From CAZSDU01 sp964429135 (GTDB lineage Bacteria > Bacteroidota > Bacteroidia > Bacteroidales > FEN-979), in the NCBI GenBank assembly GCA_964429135.1, contig CAYSAU010000002.1:62001-126000 (forward strand): a stretch of DNA of 64,000 bases. Direction: 5' to 3'. The notes below the pieces were generated by a model that did not search any database, was not told the DNA's origin, and saw only the letters and a program-made list of their open reading frames with translations. Within the stretch, counting starts at the first letter, position 1. The number at the start of each line of letters is the position of its first letter. This document shows positions 49,420 to 58,303 of this stretch, in pieces. The translations under genes and the position numbers were made by a program.

Positions 49420-52206
49420 TCAGTTGCTTAGATTAAAATGGCTTTCATGCTCCGCACAATGAAGTTGGCAGGAAACATTAGATTGTTCACAGTTGCATTT
49501 CCCCAGTGCTTTTTCAACAATGAGTTTTTGTTGTATCTTATGCAGCCTGGAAGAACCAGTTGCCGGACTTCCAGTTGCCGGACGGGCAACATAATACAGG
49601 TTCAGTCTGTTGAAATTAGTTGACAGGTATTTCCATGCTCCCATATTGGCAGGTTCTTCCTGGACCCATTCCCAATGGGTAGCATGCTTATACCGGGCGA
49701 TCACCTCATCGAGTTGTCTGAGCGGCAATGGATAGAGTTGTTCCAGTCTGACCACCGCCGTATTATCAACGGATTGTTTTTCTTTTTCTTCCAGAATATC
49801 GTAATATATCTTCCCACTGCAGAAGACAACCCTCTCGACCTGATCCGGATGCGTGGTTGAGTCGTCTATTACTTCCCGGAAGCCTCCTTCAGAAAAGTCT
49901 TTAAGTCCGGAAATGCAATGGGGATGGCGCAGCAAACTTTTAGGTGTAAATACAATAAGTGGTTTTCGGAAGGGACGGTGCAATTGCCGGCGTAGTACAT
50001 GAAAAAAATTTGCAGGTGTCGTGCAGTTTACAATCTGCATATTGAGATGTCCGCAAAGCGAAAGGAAACGTTCCAACCTGGCAGAAGAATGCTCAGGACC
50101 CTGACCTTCAAAACCGTGAGGAAGAAAAAGTACCAAACCATTCATCACCCTCCATTTATCTTCAGCGCTGCTGATATACTGATCGATGACCACCTGTCCG
50201 CCGTTACTGAAATCACCAAACTGAGCTTCCCAAATCGTTAACCCGTTTGGTGTGGAAAGCCCGTATCCGTATTCAAATCCCATGACTCCGTATTCAGACA
50301 ATAAGGAATTATAAATACTGAATTTGGCTTGGTGATTCGAAATATGTTCCAGCGGAATATATTTTTCTTCTGAGTCTTCAATGGTAAGCACAGCATGACG
50401 GTGGCTGAATGTTCCCCGTTGGCAGTCTTGTCCGCTGATCCTGACAGGGAATCCTTCCATTAGGAGTGAAGCATAAGCCATCAATTCTCCCATGGCCCAG
50501 TCGAACTTCCCTGTACTTAACATCTTTCCCCTTTCATCCTGTAATTTAATGATTTTTTTAAAAAACTTTTTTTCGGGAGGAAGATAAGTCAAACCGCTCA
50601 CGATTTTCCTGATTTCTGTTTCAGGGATTCCTGTGAACGGTGAGATTTCCATGTCCTGGGCTGAGGCTTTGCGAACCTCTTTCCAAACGTCTTCGAGGAA
50701 GGGCTTAATATCCCCTTTTTCAATGGTTCCTGATATTTCAAAACCATTTTCAAGGCGATTAAGGATTTCGGATTTCAGACTTTCAACACTAAAGGAGTCA
50801 AGTTTTATTTCCTGAGTTAGTTTTTTCAGGTAGATTTCCAGCGGGTCAGGATGATTTTCTATGACTTTGTAAAGAATGGGTTGGGTGAAACGGGGCTCAT
50901 CACTTTCATTATGTCCGTATTTACGATATCCCAGGAGGTCGATAAAAATATCCTTGTGAAAGGTCGAATGAAATTCCATGGCCAGTTCAACCGTGTATAC
51001 TACCGCTTCCACATCATCGGCATTCACGTGGAAAATCGGAGATTGAATGGTTTTGGCCACATCGGTACAGTAGATGCTGGATCTGCCATCCAGATAATTG
51101 GTCGTGAATCCAATCTGATTGTTTACCACAATGTGAATGCTGCCGCCTGTTTTGTAACCTCCAAGTTCGGCCATCTGGATCAGTTCATAAACTATTCCCT
51201 GACCGGAAAGTGATGCATCTCCATGGATAAGGATGGAAGCAATTTTCCTGCTATCTCCTTCAAATTCCTGATCAATTTTTGCTCTTACAATTCCTTCCAC
51301 TACAGGATCAACTGCTTCAAGATGTGAAGGATTGGGGGCCAGGGTAATCCTGACAGGATGACCGTCTGGTGTGAGTATTTCATTGGAGTATCCAAGATGA
51401 TATTTTACATCTCCTAATAAGTCTTTATCTTCATATTCTTTCCCTTCAAACTCAGAGAATATTTGTTCCAAAGGTTTCTTCAGAATATTTCCAAGAACAT
51501 TCAAACGGCCACGATGAGCCATTCCCAATACAAATTCCCGGGTTCCCATCTCAACTCCTTTTTGTATGACTGCTTCAAGGGCAGGGATAAGGGCTTCAAC
51601 CCCTTCGAGGGAAAAGCTTTTTTGTCCGGGAAATTTTTTATGGATAAACTTTTCAAACAACACACTTTCAGCCAGTTTTTTCAGAATCATTTTTTTCTTT
51701 TCAACCGAAAAATTTGGCGTGTTTTTTTGTGATTCCATTTTTGTCCTTAGCCAATGAACGATTTCAGGACGGCGAATATAATGGTATTCTATTCCAATGG
51801 ATTGACAGTATGTCTGCTGGAGATGAGCAAGGATATCTTCAAGCTTGGCATTCCCGATTCCGATCTCTTTTCCGGCCTGAAAAATTTTTTTCAGCTCACC
51901 TTGTTCCAGATCAAAATTTTCGATATCAAGCGTTGGTCTGTACTGGCGGCGGGTACGCACCGGATTTGTTTTGGTAAACAAATGGCCTCGTTGACGATAG
52001 GCAGTGATCAGGTTCAAAACTTTGAATTCATTGGGATAGATGAAAGCCTCACCACTTTCAGCTTTATAATTTTTCTGACAAAATTCAAAACCCTCAAAAA
52101 ACTTTCGCCAGCTTTCTTCTACACTTTCAGAATCCTCTTTGTACTGTGAGAATAATGCTTCGATCACAGAATTATCAGGAGTATTTAAATATGAAAACTT
52201 ATCCAT
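49420..52206 (-). CDS. sucA: 2-oxoglutarate dehydrogenase E1 component
   Basis: E1 decarboxylates 2-oxoglutarate using thiamine diphosphate. The 928-residue length is normal. Visible markers: a short N-terminal 2-OGDH segment (FSYLNTPDNSVIEALFSQYK), the thiamine-diphosphate region GMAHRGRLNVLGN (about 224-236), GDASLSGQGIVYE, VNNQIGFTT, and in the C-terminal transketolase-like part GQDCQRGTFSHRHAVL and FLPHGFEGQGPEHSSARLERF. It is followed after 77 bases by sucB; no E3 (lpd) lies next to it. Confidence 0.96.
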   Translation of the reverse strand: MDKFSYLNTPDNSVIEALFSQYKEDSESVEESWRKFFEGFEFCQKNYKAESGEAFIYPNEFKVLNLITAYRQRGHLFTKTNPVRTRRQYRPTLDIENFDLEQGELKKIFQAGKEIGIGNAKLEDILAHLQQTYCQSIGIEYHYIRRPEIVHWLRTKMESQKNTPNFSVEKKKMILKKLAESVLFEKFIHKKFPGQKSFSLEGVEALIPALEAVIQKGVEMGTREFVLGMAHRGRLNVLGNILKKPLEQIFSEFEGKEYEDKDLLGDVKYHLGYSNEILTPDGHPVRITLAPNPSHLEAVDPVVEGIVRAKIDQEFEGDSRKIASILIHGDASLSGQGIVYELIQMAELGGYKTGGSIHIVVNNQIGFTTNYLDGRSSIYCTDVAKTIQSPIFHVNADDVEAVVYTVELAMEFHSTFHKDIFIDLLGYRKYGHNESDEPRFTQPILYKVIENHPDPLEIYLKKLTQEIKLDSFSVESLKSEILNRLENGFEISGTIEKGDIKPFLEDVWKEVRKASAQDMEISPFTGIPETEIRKIVSGLTYLPPEKKFFKKIIKLQDERGKMLSTGKFDWAMGELMAYASLLMEGFPVRISGQDCQRGTFSHRHAVLTIEDSEEKYIPLEHISNHQAKFSIYNSLLSEYGVMGFEYGYGLSTPNGLTIWEAQFGDFSNGGQVVIDQYISSAEDKWRVMNGLVLFLPHGFEGQGPEHSSARLERFLSLCGHLNMQIVNCTTPANFFHVLRRQLHRPFRKPLIVFTPKSLLRHPHCISGLKDFSEGGFREVIDDSTTHPDQVERVVFCSGKIYYDILEEKEKQSVDNTAVVRLEQLYPLPLRQLDEVIARYKHATHWEWVQEEPANMGAWKYLSTNFNRLNLYYVARPATGSPATGSSRLHKIQQKLIVEKALGKCNCEQSNVSCQLHCAEHESHFNLSN

Positions 52207-52231
52207 AACCGCTATTTTGTCAGGCTTTTGG

Positions 52232-52239
52232 CAAATTTA
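52232..52239 (-). promoter_or_regulatory. -7 promoter box of sucA
   Basis: The minus strand reads TAAATTTG, an exact TAnnTTTG box, 25 bases before the sucA ATG. It is placed back to back with the promoter of the M20 peptidase gene. Confidence 0.5.
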
Positions 52240-52245
52240 ATAACA

Positions 52246-52279
52246 TTGCGGTAATCGAAGAAAAAAAACGCTAACTTTG
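52246..52279 (+). promoter_or_regulatory. predicted promoter of the M20 peptidase
   Basis: TTG at 52246-52248 and TAACTTTG at 52272-52279 are separated by 23 bases, a good Bacteroidota -33/-7 pair. The leader of about 85 bases contains a possible 9-bp stem (52288-52296 with 52311-52319). Confidence 0.6.
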
Positions 52280-52368
52280 TCACTTCGATCTGATAGGGGG
52301 CGCTGCGTTGCTGTCAGATGACTGAATGATACGTTTTTCTGATAATTTTCAAGCATTTCTTCAATTTT

Positions 52369-53742
52369 ATGGAATACATTAAAGCATACATTGACAAGAA
52401 TCGTGACCGGTTTCTTCAGGAATTGTTTGGCCTGATCCGCATTCCTTCTGTCAGCTCTGAGACTGAACACAAGGAGGATATGATAAAAGCGGCAGAATAC
52501 TGGAAAAAAAGTTTACGTGAAGCCGGCTGTGACCGAACCGAGATTTTTTCGACAGATGGGAATCCCATTGTTTACGGCGAAAAACTCATCGATTCTTCAC
52601 TTCCCACAATATTGGTTTACGGGCATTATGACGTGATGCCGGTGGATCCCATCGACTTATGGGAATCCCCTCCATTCAAACCGGAAGTTCGTGATGGTAA
52701 GATATTTGCCCGCGGTGCTGATGACGACAAAGGTCAGGCTTTTATGCATGCCAAGGCTTTTGAATTGATGGTCAGGACGGGGACCCTACCCTGCAATGTG
52801 AAATTTATGATAGAAGGAGAAGAAGAAATCGGCTCCATGAATATTGCTCCCTTTTGTACCCATCATAAGGAATTATTAAAATCAGATATCATCTTGGTAT
52901 CAGATACAAGTATGATCGGTTTACATTGTCCTTCGGTTACGGTGGGCTTGAGGGGATTGGCCTATATGCAGGTCGAAGTCACCGGCCCCGGCCATGATCT
53001 CCATTCCGGGATTTTTGGCGGGGCGGTTGCCAATCCTGCCAATGTGCTGGCAAAGATGATTGCCTCTCTTACGGATGCTGAAGGAAGGATTGCTATTCCA
53101 GGCTTTTATGATGATGTGGTTGAAGTCAGCCGGGAGGAACGCGATGAAATGGCCATAGCGCCGTTTGATGAGCATGATTACATGAAAAATCTGAAGGTTG
53201 AGGCGCTTTCCGGAGAAGCTTCCTATACGACAAAAGAAAGGACAGGGATTCGGCCTTCCCTCGATGTGAACGGGATCTGGGGTGGTTATACCAGTGAAGG
53301 CACAAAAACAGTTCTGCCTTCAAAAGCCTATGCAAAAATATCAATGAGGCTGGTACCAAACCAGGATTACAAAAAAATCGGAGAGCTTTTTGAACAATAT
53401 TTCAGGGAGATGGCTCCGAAATCAGTGAAGGTTAAAGTGGAAGTATTGCATGGAGGACAAGCTTATGTTTCACCCATCGACACTATCGGTTATCAGGCTG
53501 CCAGCAAAGCGATGGAAGCTACACTGGGTAAGAAACCTGTTCCGGTACGAAGCGGCGGAAGCATTCCCATCATTCCACAATTTGAAGAAATTCTGGGAGT
53601 GAAATCAATCCTGCTGGGATTTGGTCTGGAATCAGATGCCTGTCATTCCCCGAATGAAAACTTTCCACTTGAAAACTACTTCAAAGGCATTGAAACCATT
53701 CCGTATTTTTACAAATACTTTACCGAGCTGTCGAAAGGATAA
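52369..53742 (+). CDS. M20 family dipeptidase
   Basis: The 457-residue protein is a M20 metallopeptidase of the cytosolic dipeptidase (CNDP/Cys-Gly peptidase) type. Metal-ligand segments: VYGHYDVMPVD (about 83-93), ARGADDDKGQ (about 113-122), EGEEEIGS (about 147-154, catalytic Glu), and DACHSPNEN near the C-terminus. The dimerisation domain is about 190-350. It has no signal peptide. It is monocistronic with its own promoter, in a divergent pair with sucA. It faces dsbD convergently. Confidence 0.9.
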   Translation: MEYIKAYIDKNRDRFLQELFGLIRIPSVSSETEHKEDMIKAAEYWKKSLREAGCDRTEIFSTDGNPIVYGEKLIDSSLPTILVYGHYDVMPVDPIDLWESPPFKPEVRDGKIFARGADDDKGQAFMHAKAFELMVRTGTLPCNVKFMIEGEEEIGSMNIAPFCTHHKELLKSDIILVSDTSMIGLHCPSVTVGLRGLAYMQVEVTGPGHDLHSGIFGGAVANPANVLAKMIASLTDAEGRIAIPGFYDDVVEVSREERDEMAIAPFDEHDYMKNLKVEALSGEASYTTKERTGIRPSLDVNGIWGGYTSEGTKTVLPSKAYAKISMRLVPNQDYKKIGELFEQYFREMAPKSVKVKVEVLHGGQAYVSPIDTIGYQAASKAMEATLGKKPVPVRSGGSIPIIPQFEEILGVKSILLGFGLESDACHSPNENFPLENYFKGIETIPYFYKYFTELSKG

Positions 53743-53751
53743 ACCATTTTT

Positions 53752-55842
53752 TCATTTCGTGGAAGCTCCCCTGAATTTTTCCAGTCCGGTGTCCAGAAAC
53801 TTGATGAATGCTTCAATATTTAGATCGTAAGCGCGGGGTGAAGTAAGCAGTTGCCCTGATGTATCCAGCAATATGTAATAGGGTTGGGAGTTGACGTTGT
53901 ATTTGGTGATTTGAAGATCAGCATAAATTTTTCCAAGAGTCTTTTTTACTTTCCCATCATAAGTTGAGGTGATCCATTCATTCTCCGGCACTTCTGTTTT
54001 ATCATCAACATATAACGCAGTTACGATGTAGTTTTCACGTAAACGTTTTAAGACTTGAGGATCTGACCATACATTGGCTTCCATCTCACGGCAATTGACG
54101 CAACCATGACCCGTAAAATCAATAAATAGGGGTTTGTTTTGTTTTTTTGCACAGGCCAGCGCCTGATGATAATCAAAATATCCTTTAAGCCCATGTGGCA
54201 GATGTAAGAATTCATTGTATTTGGGTTTTTCACAAAGTGTGGAATTCCTTTCGAAATTACCTTCACCGGAGACAGCATTCACTTCATTCCTGATGATGGC
54301 ATTAAGATCAAAATCCATGGAAGTCTGGGGTGGAAGATATCCTGACAAGGCCTTTAATGGGGCTCCCCACATACCGGGGATCATATATATGACGAAGGTA
54401 AAAGTAATAATGGCCAAACTTATACGGGGAACACTGATATAAGGCAGGTCAGCATCATGATTAAATTTCAGTTTCCCCAGCAAATACATACCCATGAGGA
54501 AAAATATCACGATCCAGAATGCCAGATAAACTTCACGGTCGAGGATACCCCAGTGGTAGGTCTGATCGGCAATACTCAGGAATTTCAAACCAAGCGCCAG
54601 TTCCAGGAAACCAAGAACAACCTTGACCGAATTCAGCCATCCTCCTGACTTTGGTAAGCCTGCCAGCCAGGAAGGAAAAAAAGCAAACAGGGCAAAGGGT
54701 AGGGCAAAAGCAAGAGAGAATCCAAGCATCCCGATGATGGGAGTAAGCAAAGCTCCTCCTGCGGATTTAACCAGAATGGCTCCGACAATCGGGCCGGTAC
54801 AGGAAAATGAAACCAGGACCAAGGTAAATGCCATGAAAAATGCACCGGAATATCCACCCTTATCTGCTTGCTTATCTGCTTTATTAACAATCCAGGAGGG
54901 AAGCGTGATTTCGAACATTCCCAGGAAAGAGGCGGCAAAAACCATAAAGATCAGAAAGAAAAAGACATTTGGAATCCAGTGTGTACTAAGGAAATTGGCA
55001 AAATTAGCCCCCAGGGTTATGGCGACAAGGGTGCCAATCACAGTATAGATTACGATTATAGATAAACCATATACGATGGCTTCCATTCTTGCTTTGCGTT
55101 TACTGGAAGTGTCGTGCATGAAAAAGGTAACCGTCATCGGAATCATCGGGAATACACAAGGAGTAACAATGGCAGCTAAGCCGGCAATAAATGAGATCAG
55201 AAAAAACCAAAGCAGGGATTCTCCTTCTGCATGATCGGCTGCAGTGGCAGCGAGTTTTACCTGTTCATCTTTCTTGACGGCTACTGTTTTTATCAGGGAA
55301 TCCTGCCGGGTCCTGGCTACAGAATCCTCACTAATGGCATTTGGATCAGCCATCGTCACGGAGATATTCTCCGTAATTTTTGGATTCCCTTTGATTTGAA
55401 ATACAAAGTCCACATCCGTCGGGGGAATGCACTGATGGTCATCACAGCACATGAAGTTGACCATGCCCTTAACTGTAAAGTCTCGATTGCTTATAATTTT
55501 TATTTTCTGTCTGAAGACTGCCTTATCCGCAAAATACTTAAGCAGCATGTTGTCGAACTGAGGATCTTTTTCCTGGATGGCTTTGGGTTCTCTTACTTTC
55601 CCGATTAACTCATAGTGATTGTTTTGTTCGAAAGTGAAAGTTGTGGGAATGGGACCATTGGGCGGAATGTCCTGGGAATAAAGATGCCAACCCGGATCAC
55701 ATTTAGCAATCAGCAGTAGGGTGGCTTCTTCCGGATTGGTCTGATCGACTCTGAAGGTCCATTTCACCGGATCCAGAATTTGGGTAAAAGATAGCAAGGG
55801 AATCAGAATAACGATAAGCAGACTGATTAGTATTTTTTTCAT
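53752..55842 (-). CDS. dsbD: thiol:disulfide interchange protein DsbD
   Basis: DsbD moves electrons from cytoplasmic thioredoxin to periplasmic thiol proteins. The 696-residue protein has a signal peptide (ending near LSFTQ), an N-terminal periplasmic domain with FMCCDDHQCIPP (about residues 130-141), an eight-segment membrane domain with the redox cysteines in IVTPCVFPMIPM and VSFSCTGPIVGA, and a C-terminal thioredoxin-like domain with the CxxC site GHGCVNCREME (about 575-585). It has its own promoter box. Thiol redox in the periplasm matters for the many cysteines in exported proteins such as the T9SS cargo. Confidence 0.93.
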   Translation of the reverse strand: MKKILISLLIVILIPLLSFTQILDPVKWTFRVDQTNPEEATLLLIAKCDPGWHLYSQDIPPNGPIPTTFTFEQNNHYELIGKVREPKAIQEKDPQFDNMLLKYFADKAVFRQKIKIISNRDFTVKGMVNFMCCDDHQCIPPTDVDFVFQIKGNPKITENISVTMADPNAISEDSVARTRQDSLIKTVAVKKDEQVKLAATAADHAEGESLLWFFLISFIAGLAAIVTPCVFPMIPMTVTFFMHDTSSKRKARMEAIVYGLSIIVIYTVIGTLVAITLGANFANFLSTHWIPNVFFFLIFMVFAASFLGMFEITLPSWIVNKADKQADKGGYSGAFFMAFTLVLVSFSCTGPIVGAILVKSAGGALLTPIIGMLGFSLAFALPFALFAFFPSWLAGLPKSGGWLNSVKVVLGFLELALGLKFLSIADQTYHWGILDREVYLAFWIVIFFLMGMYLLGKLKFNHDADLPYISVPRISLAIITFTFVIYMIPGMWGAPLKALSGYLPPQTSMDFDLNAIIRNEVNAVSGEGNFERNSTLCEKPKYNEFLHLPHGLKGYFDYHQALACAKKQNKPLFIDFTGHGCVNCREMEANVWSDPQVLKRLRENYIVTALYVDDKTEVPENEWITSTYDGKVKKTLGKIYADLQITKYNVNSQPYYILLDTSGQLLTSPRAYDLNIEAFIKFLDTGLEKFRGASTK

Positions 55843-55873
55843 AACGAAAAATAAATTTCAAAAATGGGGAGGG

Positions 55874-55881
55874 CAAAGGTA
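55874..55881 (-). promoter_or_regulatory. -7 promoter box of dsbD
   Basis: The minus strand reads TACCTTTG, an exact TAnnTTTG box, 31 bases before the dsbD ATG at 55842 and just after the tilS frame begins on the same strand. Confidence 0.5.
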
Positions 55882-55887
55882 GGAAAA

Positions 55888-57234
55888 TTATGGTAATAAC
55901 ATAACATACAACATTTTCTTTGTCCTTGGAGTGATCCTGAAGCGGTGGTCAATTCTATGTCCGATCACCCATGTAATATGATCACCGGAGCATAGGAGCC
56001 AGGTGGTTTCTTTTTCTGTAAGGGTGAATTTTTGATCGATAAAAAAGTCGCTGAGTTTTTTCTTCTGATTCATCCCCAGCGGGCAGAAAGCATCCCCCGC
56101 TTTCCATTTTCTGATGGATAACGGAAATTTCAGCTTGTCATAATCCAGGCATGCTGAATCAAGGGATGTTGGAATGATAAAACCCGGAGTCAGGTGTTGC
56201 ACCTTAAATTTCAGTTTAACCGGCTTTTCAATATGATTCACCTCCGCTTCAATGTTAAATTCCTTATGTATTTCCTGCATATCGTTCGCTGCATCACTTA
56301 TCTCTGTAATAATAAGGTTTTTCCTGTCTTTGATCAGGCGGTGGGTAGAAGAAAAAAAGGTTTTTCCGCTGTTTCCATCCAGTATTTTCAGCAAATTCTC
56401 TATTACATCGAGGGAGAACCCAAGGGGGGCAAACAATTCGTAGGCATAAGGCCGGAGAGGAACAAGGTTTTTCAGTGCTTCAATGCTGATGGTGATTTGT
56501 TTACCCTCTTTGTGAACCAGGGAATTGCTGGCACTGAAGATGGCTGCCTTACCGATGATCTCGAAATCTCTGATTTTTTCGATGGTTTCAGTCATTACAA
56601 CAGAAAAGTCAGGTTGAATAGTTCTTAGCACAGGGATCACTTGATGGCGGATTTGATTCCGGGTATATTTCAGTGAATCATTGGAGCTATCGTCACGGTA
56701 GGGGAGATGTTTTTTCTCCGCATATTTTTTAATTTCTTCCCGATACGTAAAAAGCATCGGGCGAAGCAGTTGTCCTTTTATGGGAAGGATGCCGTGAAGT
56801 CCGGCAATTCCGGTTCCGCGCAGAAGGTTGATGAAGAATGTTTCGATTTGGTCGTCGAGGTGATGGGCAGTGACAACAAAATCATATTCAAACTCTGCCC
56901 TGATCTCTTCAAACCAGTCGTAACGTAATTTACGTGCAGCCATCTGGATAGAGAGCCCAGATTTTTTAGCATATTCTTCTGTTCTGAATTTTTTCAGGTA
57001 AAAGGGGGCCTTGTATTGTTTGGCCATCTTTTTTACAAATCTTGCATCCTCATCCGATTCTTTTCCCCTGAGGGTAAAATTGCAATGAATGATTCCGAAG
57101 GGAAGTTCTGCCTTGTGAAATAAATCAACCATGACCATAGAATCCAGGCCTCCACTCACGGCCAGGAGAAAATGTTTTGTCCGGGGTTGGTCAATGATTT
57201 TTAACAAATTCGACAGAAAATCTTTCTGCATCAT
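55888..57234 (-). CDS. tilS: tRNA(Ile)-lysidine synthase
   Basis: TilS converts C34 of the CAU-anticodon tRNA-Ile to lysidine so that AUA is read. The 448-residue protein has the PP-loop AVSGGLDSMVMVDLF at about 24-38, HHLDDQIETFFINLLRGTG (about 124-142) and PLLFYR-like region RPMLFTYREEIKKYA. A C-terminal TilS domain ends the protein. Two consecutive ATGs lie at the start; the first is taken. A TATCTTTA-like box is at 57254-57261 on the minus strand. Confidence 0.95.
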   Translation of the reverse strand: MMQKDFLSNLLKIIDQPRTKHFLLAVSGGLDSMVMVDLFHKAELPFGIIHCNFTLRGKESDEDARFVKKMAKQYKAPFYLKKFRTEEYAKKSGLSIQMAARKLRYDWFEEIRAEFEYDFVVTAHHLDDQIETFFINLLRGTGIAGLHGILPIKGQLLRPMLFTYREEIKKYAEKKHLPYRDDSSNDSLKYTRNQIRHQVIPVLRTIQPDFSVVMTETIEKIRDFEIIGKAAIFSASNSLVHKEGKQITISIEALKNLVPLRPYAYELFAPLGFSLDVIENLLKILDGNSGKTFFSSTHRLIKDRKNLIITEISDAANDMQEIHKEFNIEAEVNHIEKPVKLKFKVQHLTPGFIIPTSLDSACLDYDKLKFPLSIRKWKAGDAFCPLGMNQKKKLSDFFIDQKFTLTEKETTWLLCSGDHITWVIGHRIDHRFRITPRTKKMLYVMLLP

Positions 57235-57264
57235 GAACGGCGGTATATGGCCGTAAAGATACGA

Positions 57265-58302
57265 TCAAATTTCCCAGGTATCTCCCGAATTAAGGAGGTC
57301 GTCAACACTTTTAATTTTCGAACTTTCTTTGGCATATTTGATCTGTTCTTCCACGAGGTCATCATAAGTAGGGCACATGGCCGAACGGATCACTCCGAAT
57401 ACCATCGGGAAGTGGGGAGGTGCCAATTTGGCCAGCATCAGGTGGATTCCGGGGTCTTGGTTATACTGGTCATGTACGAGGATATCATCAATGGTGACCC
57501 CATTTTTGCCTATTTCAACAACTTTGAGGTGGGTATCTTTAAGGATAATCCCCTTGGAGAGATCTTTCCCGAAAACCATGGGATGTCCGTTTCTGACAAC
57601 CAGCATATTTTCATCCTTAACTTCTTTCCCAATGATTTCACTATGGGCTTTATCTGCAAAAATGATACAATTCTGCATGATTTCCATCACAGAAGTACCA
57701 TCATGTTTTGCGGCTTCAAACATAACTTCCGTCATCAGGCCGATATTGTTATCTGGGACCCGGGCAAAGAAAGTTCCCTGGGCGCCCATCACAAGCTCAC
57801 CCACGGTGAACGGATGCTCAATAGTTCCCTGAGGGGAAGTCTTGGTCACTTTTCCCATTGGAGTGGTTGGAGAATATTGCCCTTTAGTCAGGCCGTAAAT
57901 CTGGTTGTTGAACAGCATGATGTTGATGTCAACGTTTCTGCGGAGGATATGAATGAAATGGTTGCCTCCGATGGCAAGGGAGTCGCCGTCTCCGGTGGCC
58001 ATCCATACGCTGAGTCTGGGGTTGGCAATTTTTACACCGGTGGATATGGCTGCTGCCCGGCCATGGATTCCGTGGATACCATAGGTATTTACATAGTAGG
58101 GGAACCTTGAAGAGCAACCGATACCGGATACGATACAAAAATTTTCCTTACGGTATCCGATTTTTGGAAATACGCGTTCTACTGCACTGAGGATGGCGTG
58201 GGCTCCGCAGCCTGGACACCATTTAACCATCTGGTCGCTTTCAAAATCTGTTTTGGAAAGTTGAACGCCTGAGCGCTCAATGGTCATATTTTCGAATTCC
58301 AT
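57265..58302 (-). CDS. korB: 2-oxoacid:ferredoxin oxidoreductase, beta subunit
   Basis: The 345-residue protein is the thiamine-diphosphate-binding subunit: KWCPGCGAHAILSA (about 26-39) and GDGDSLAIGG with FNNQIYGLTKGQYSPTT (about 105-145). It has no ferredoxin domain, so the iron-sulfur electron acceptor must be separate. It starts one base after the korA stop codon, so the two are translated together. KorAB oxidises 2-oxoglutarate to succinyl-CoA and reduces ferredoxin, or works in reverse. The substrate is taken from the family type and not proven; a different 2-oxoacid is possible. Confidence 0.9.
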   Translation of the reverse strand: MEFENMTIERSGVQLSKTDFESDQMVKWCPGCGAHAILSAVERVFPKIGYRKENFCIVSGIGCSSRFPYYVNTYGIHGIHGRAAAISTGVKIANPRLSVWMATGDGDSLAIGGNHFIHILRRNVDINIMLFNNQIYGLTKGQYSPTTPMGKVTKTSPQGTIEHPFTVGELVMGAQGTFFARVPDNNIGLMTEVMFEAAKHDGTSVMEIMQNCIIFADKAHSEIIGKEVKDENMLVVRNGHPMVFGKDLSKGIILKDTHLKVVEIGKNGVTIDDILVHDQYNQDPGIHLMLAKLAPPHFPMVFGVIRSAMCPTYDDLVEEQIKYAKESSKIKSVDDLLNSGDTWEI

Positions 58303-58303
58303 G

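Noticed and set aside
52237..52470. 77-codon minus-strand frame over the start of the M20 peptidase
   Set aside because: It covers the promoter and antisense of the M20 gene, lacks a plausible fold and is cysteine-poor and random in composition.
57247..58110. A 287-residue open frame on the plus strand opposite korB
   Set aside because: It lies fully antisense to a clear korB gene and its translation has no domain or signal features; codon bias of korB leaves the reverse frame open.
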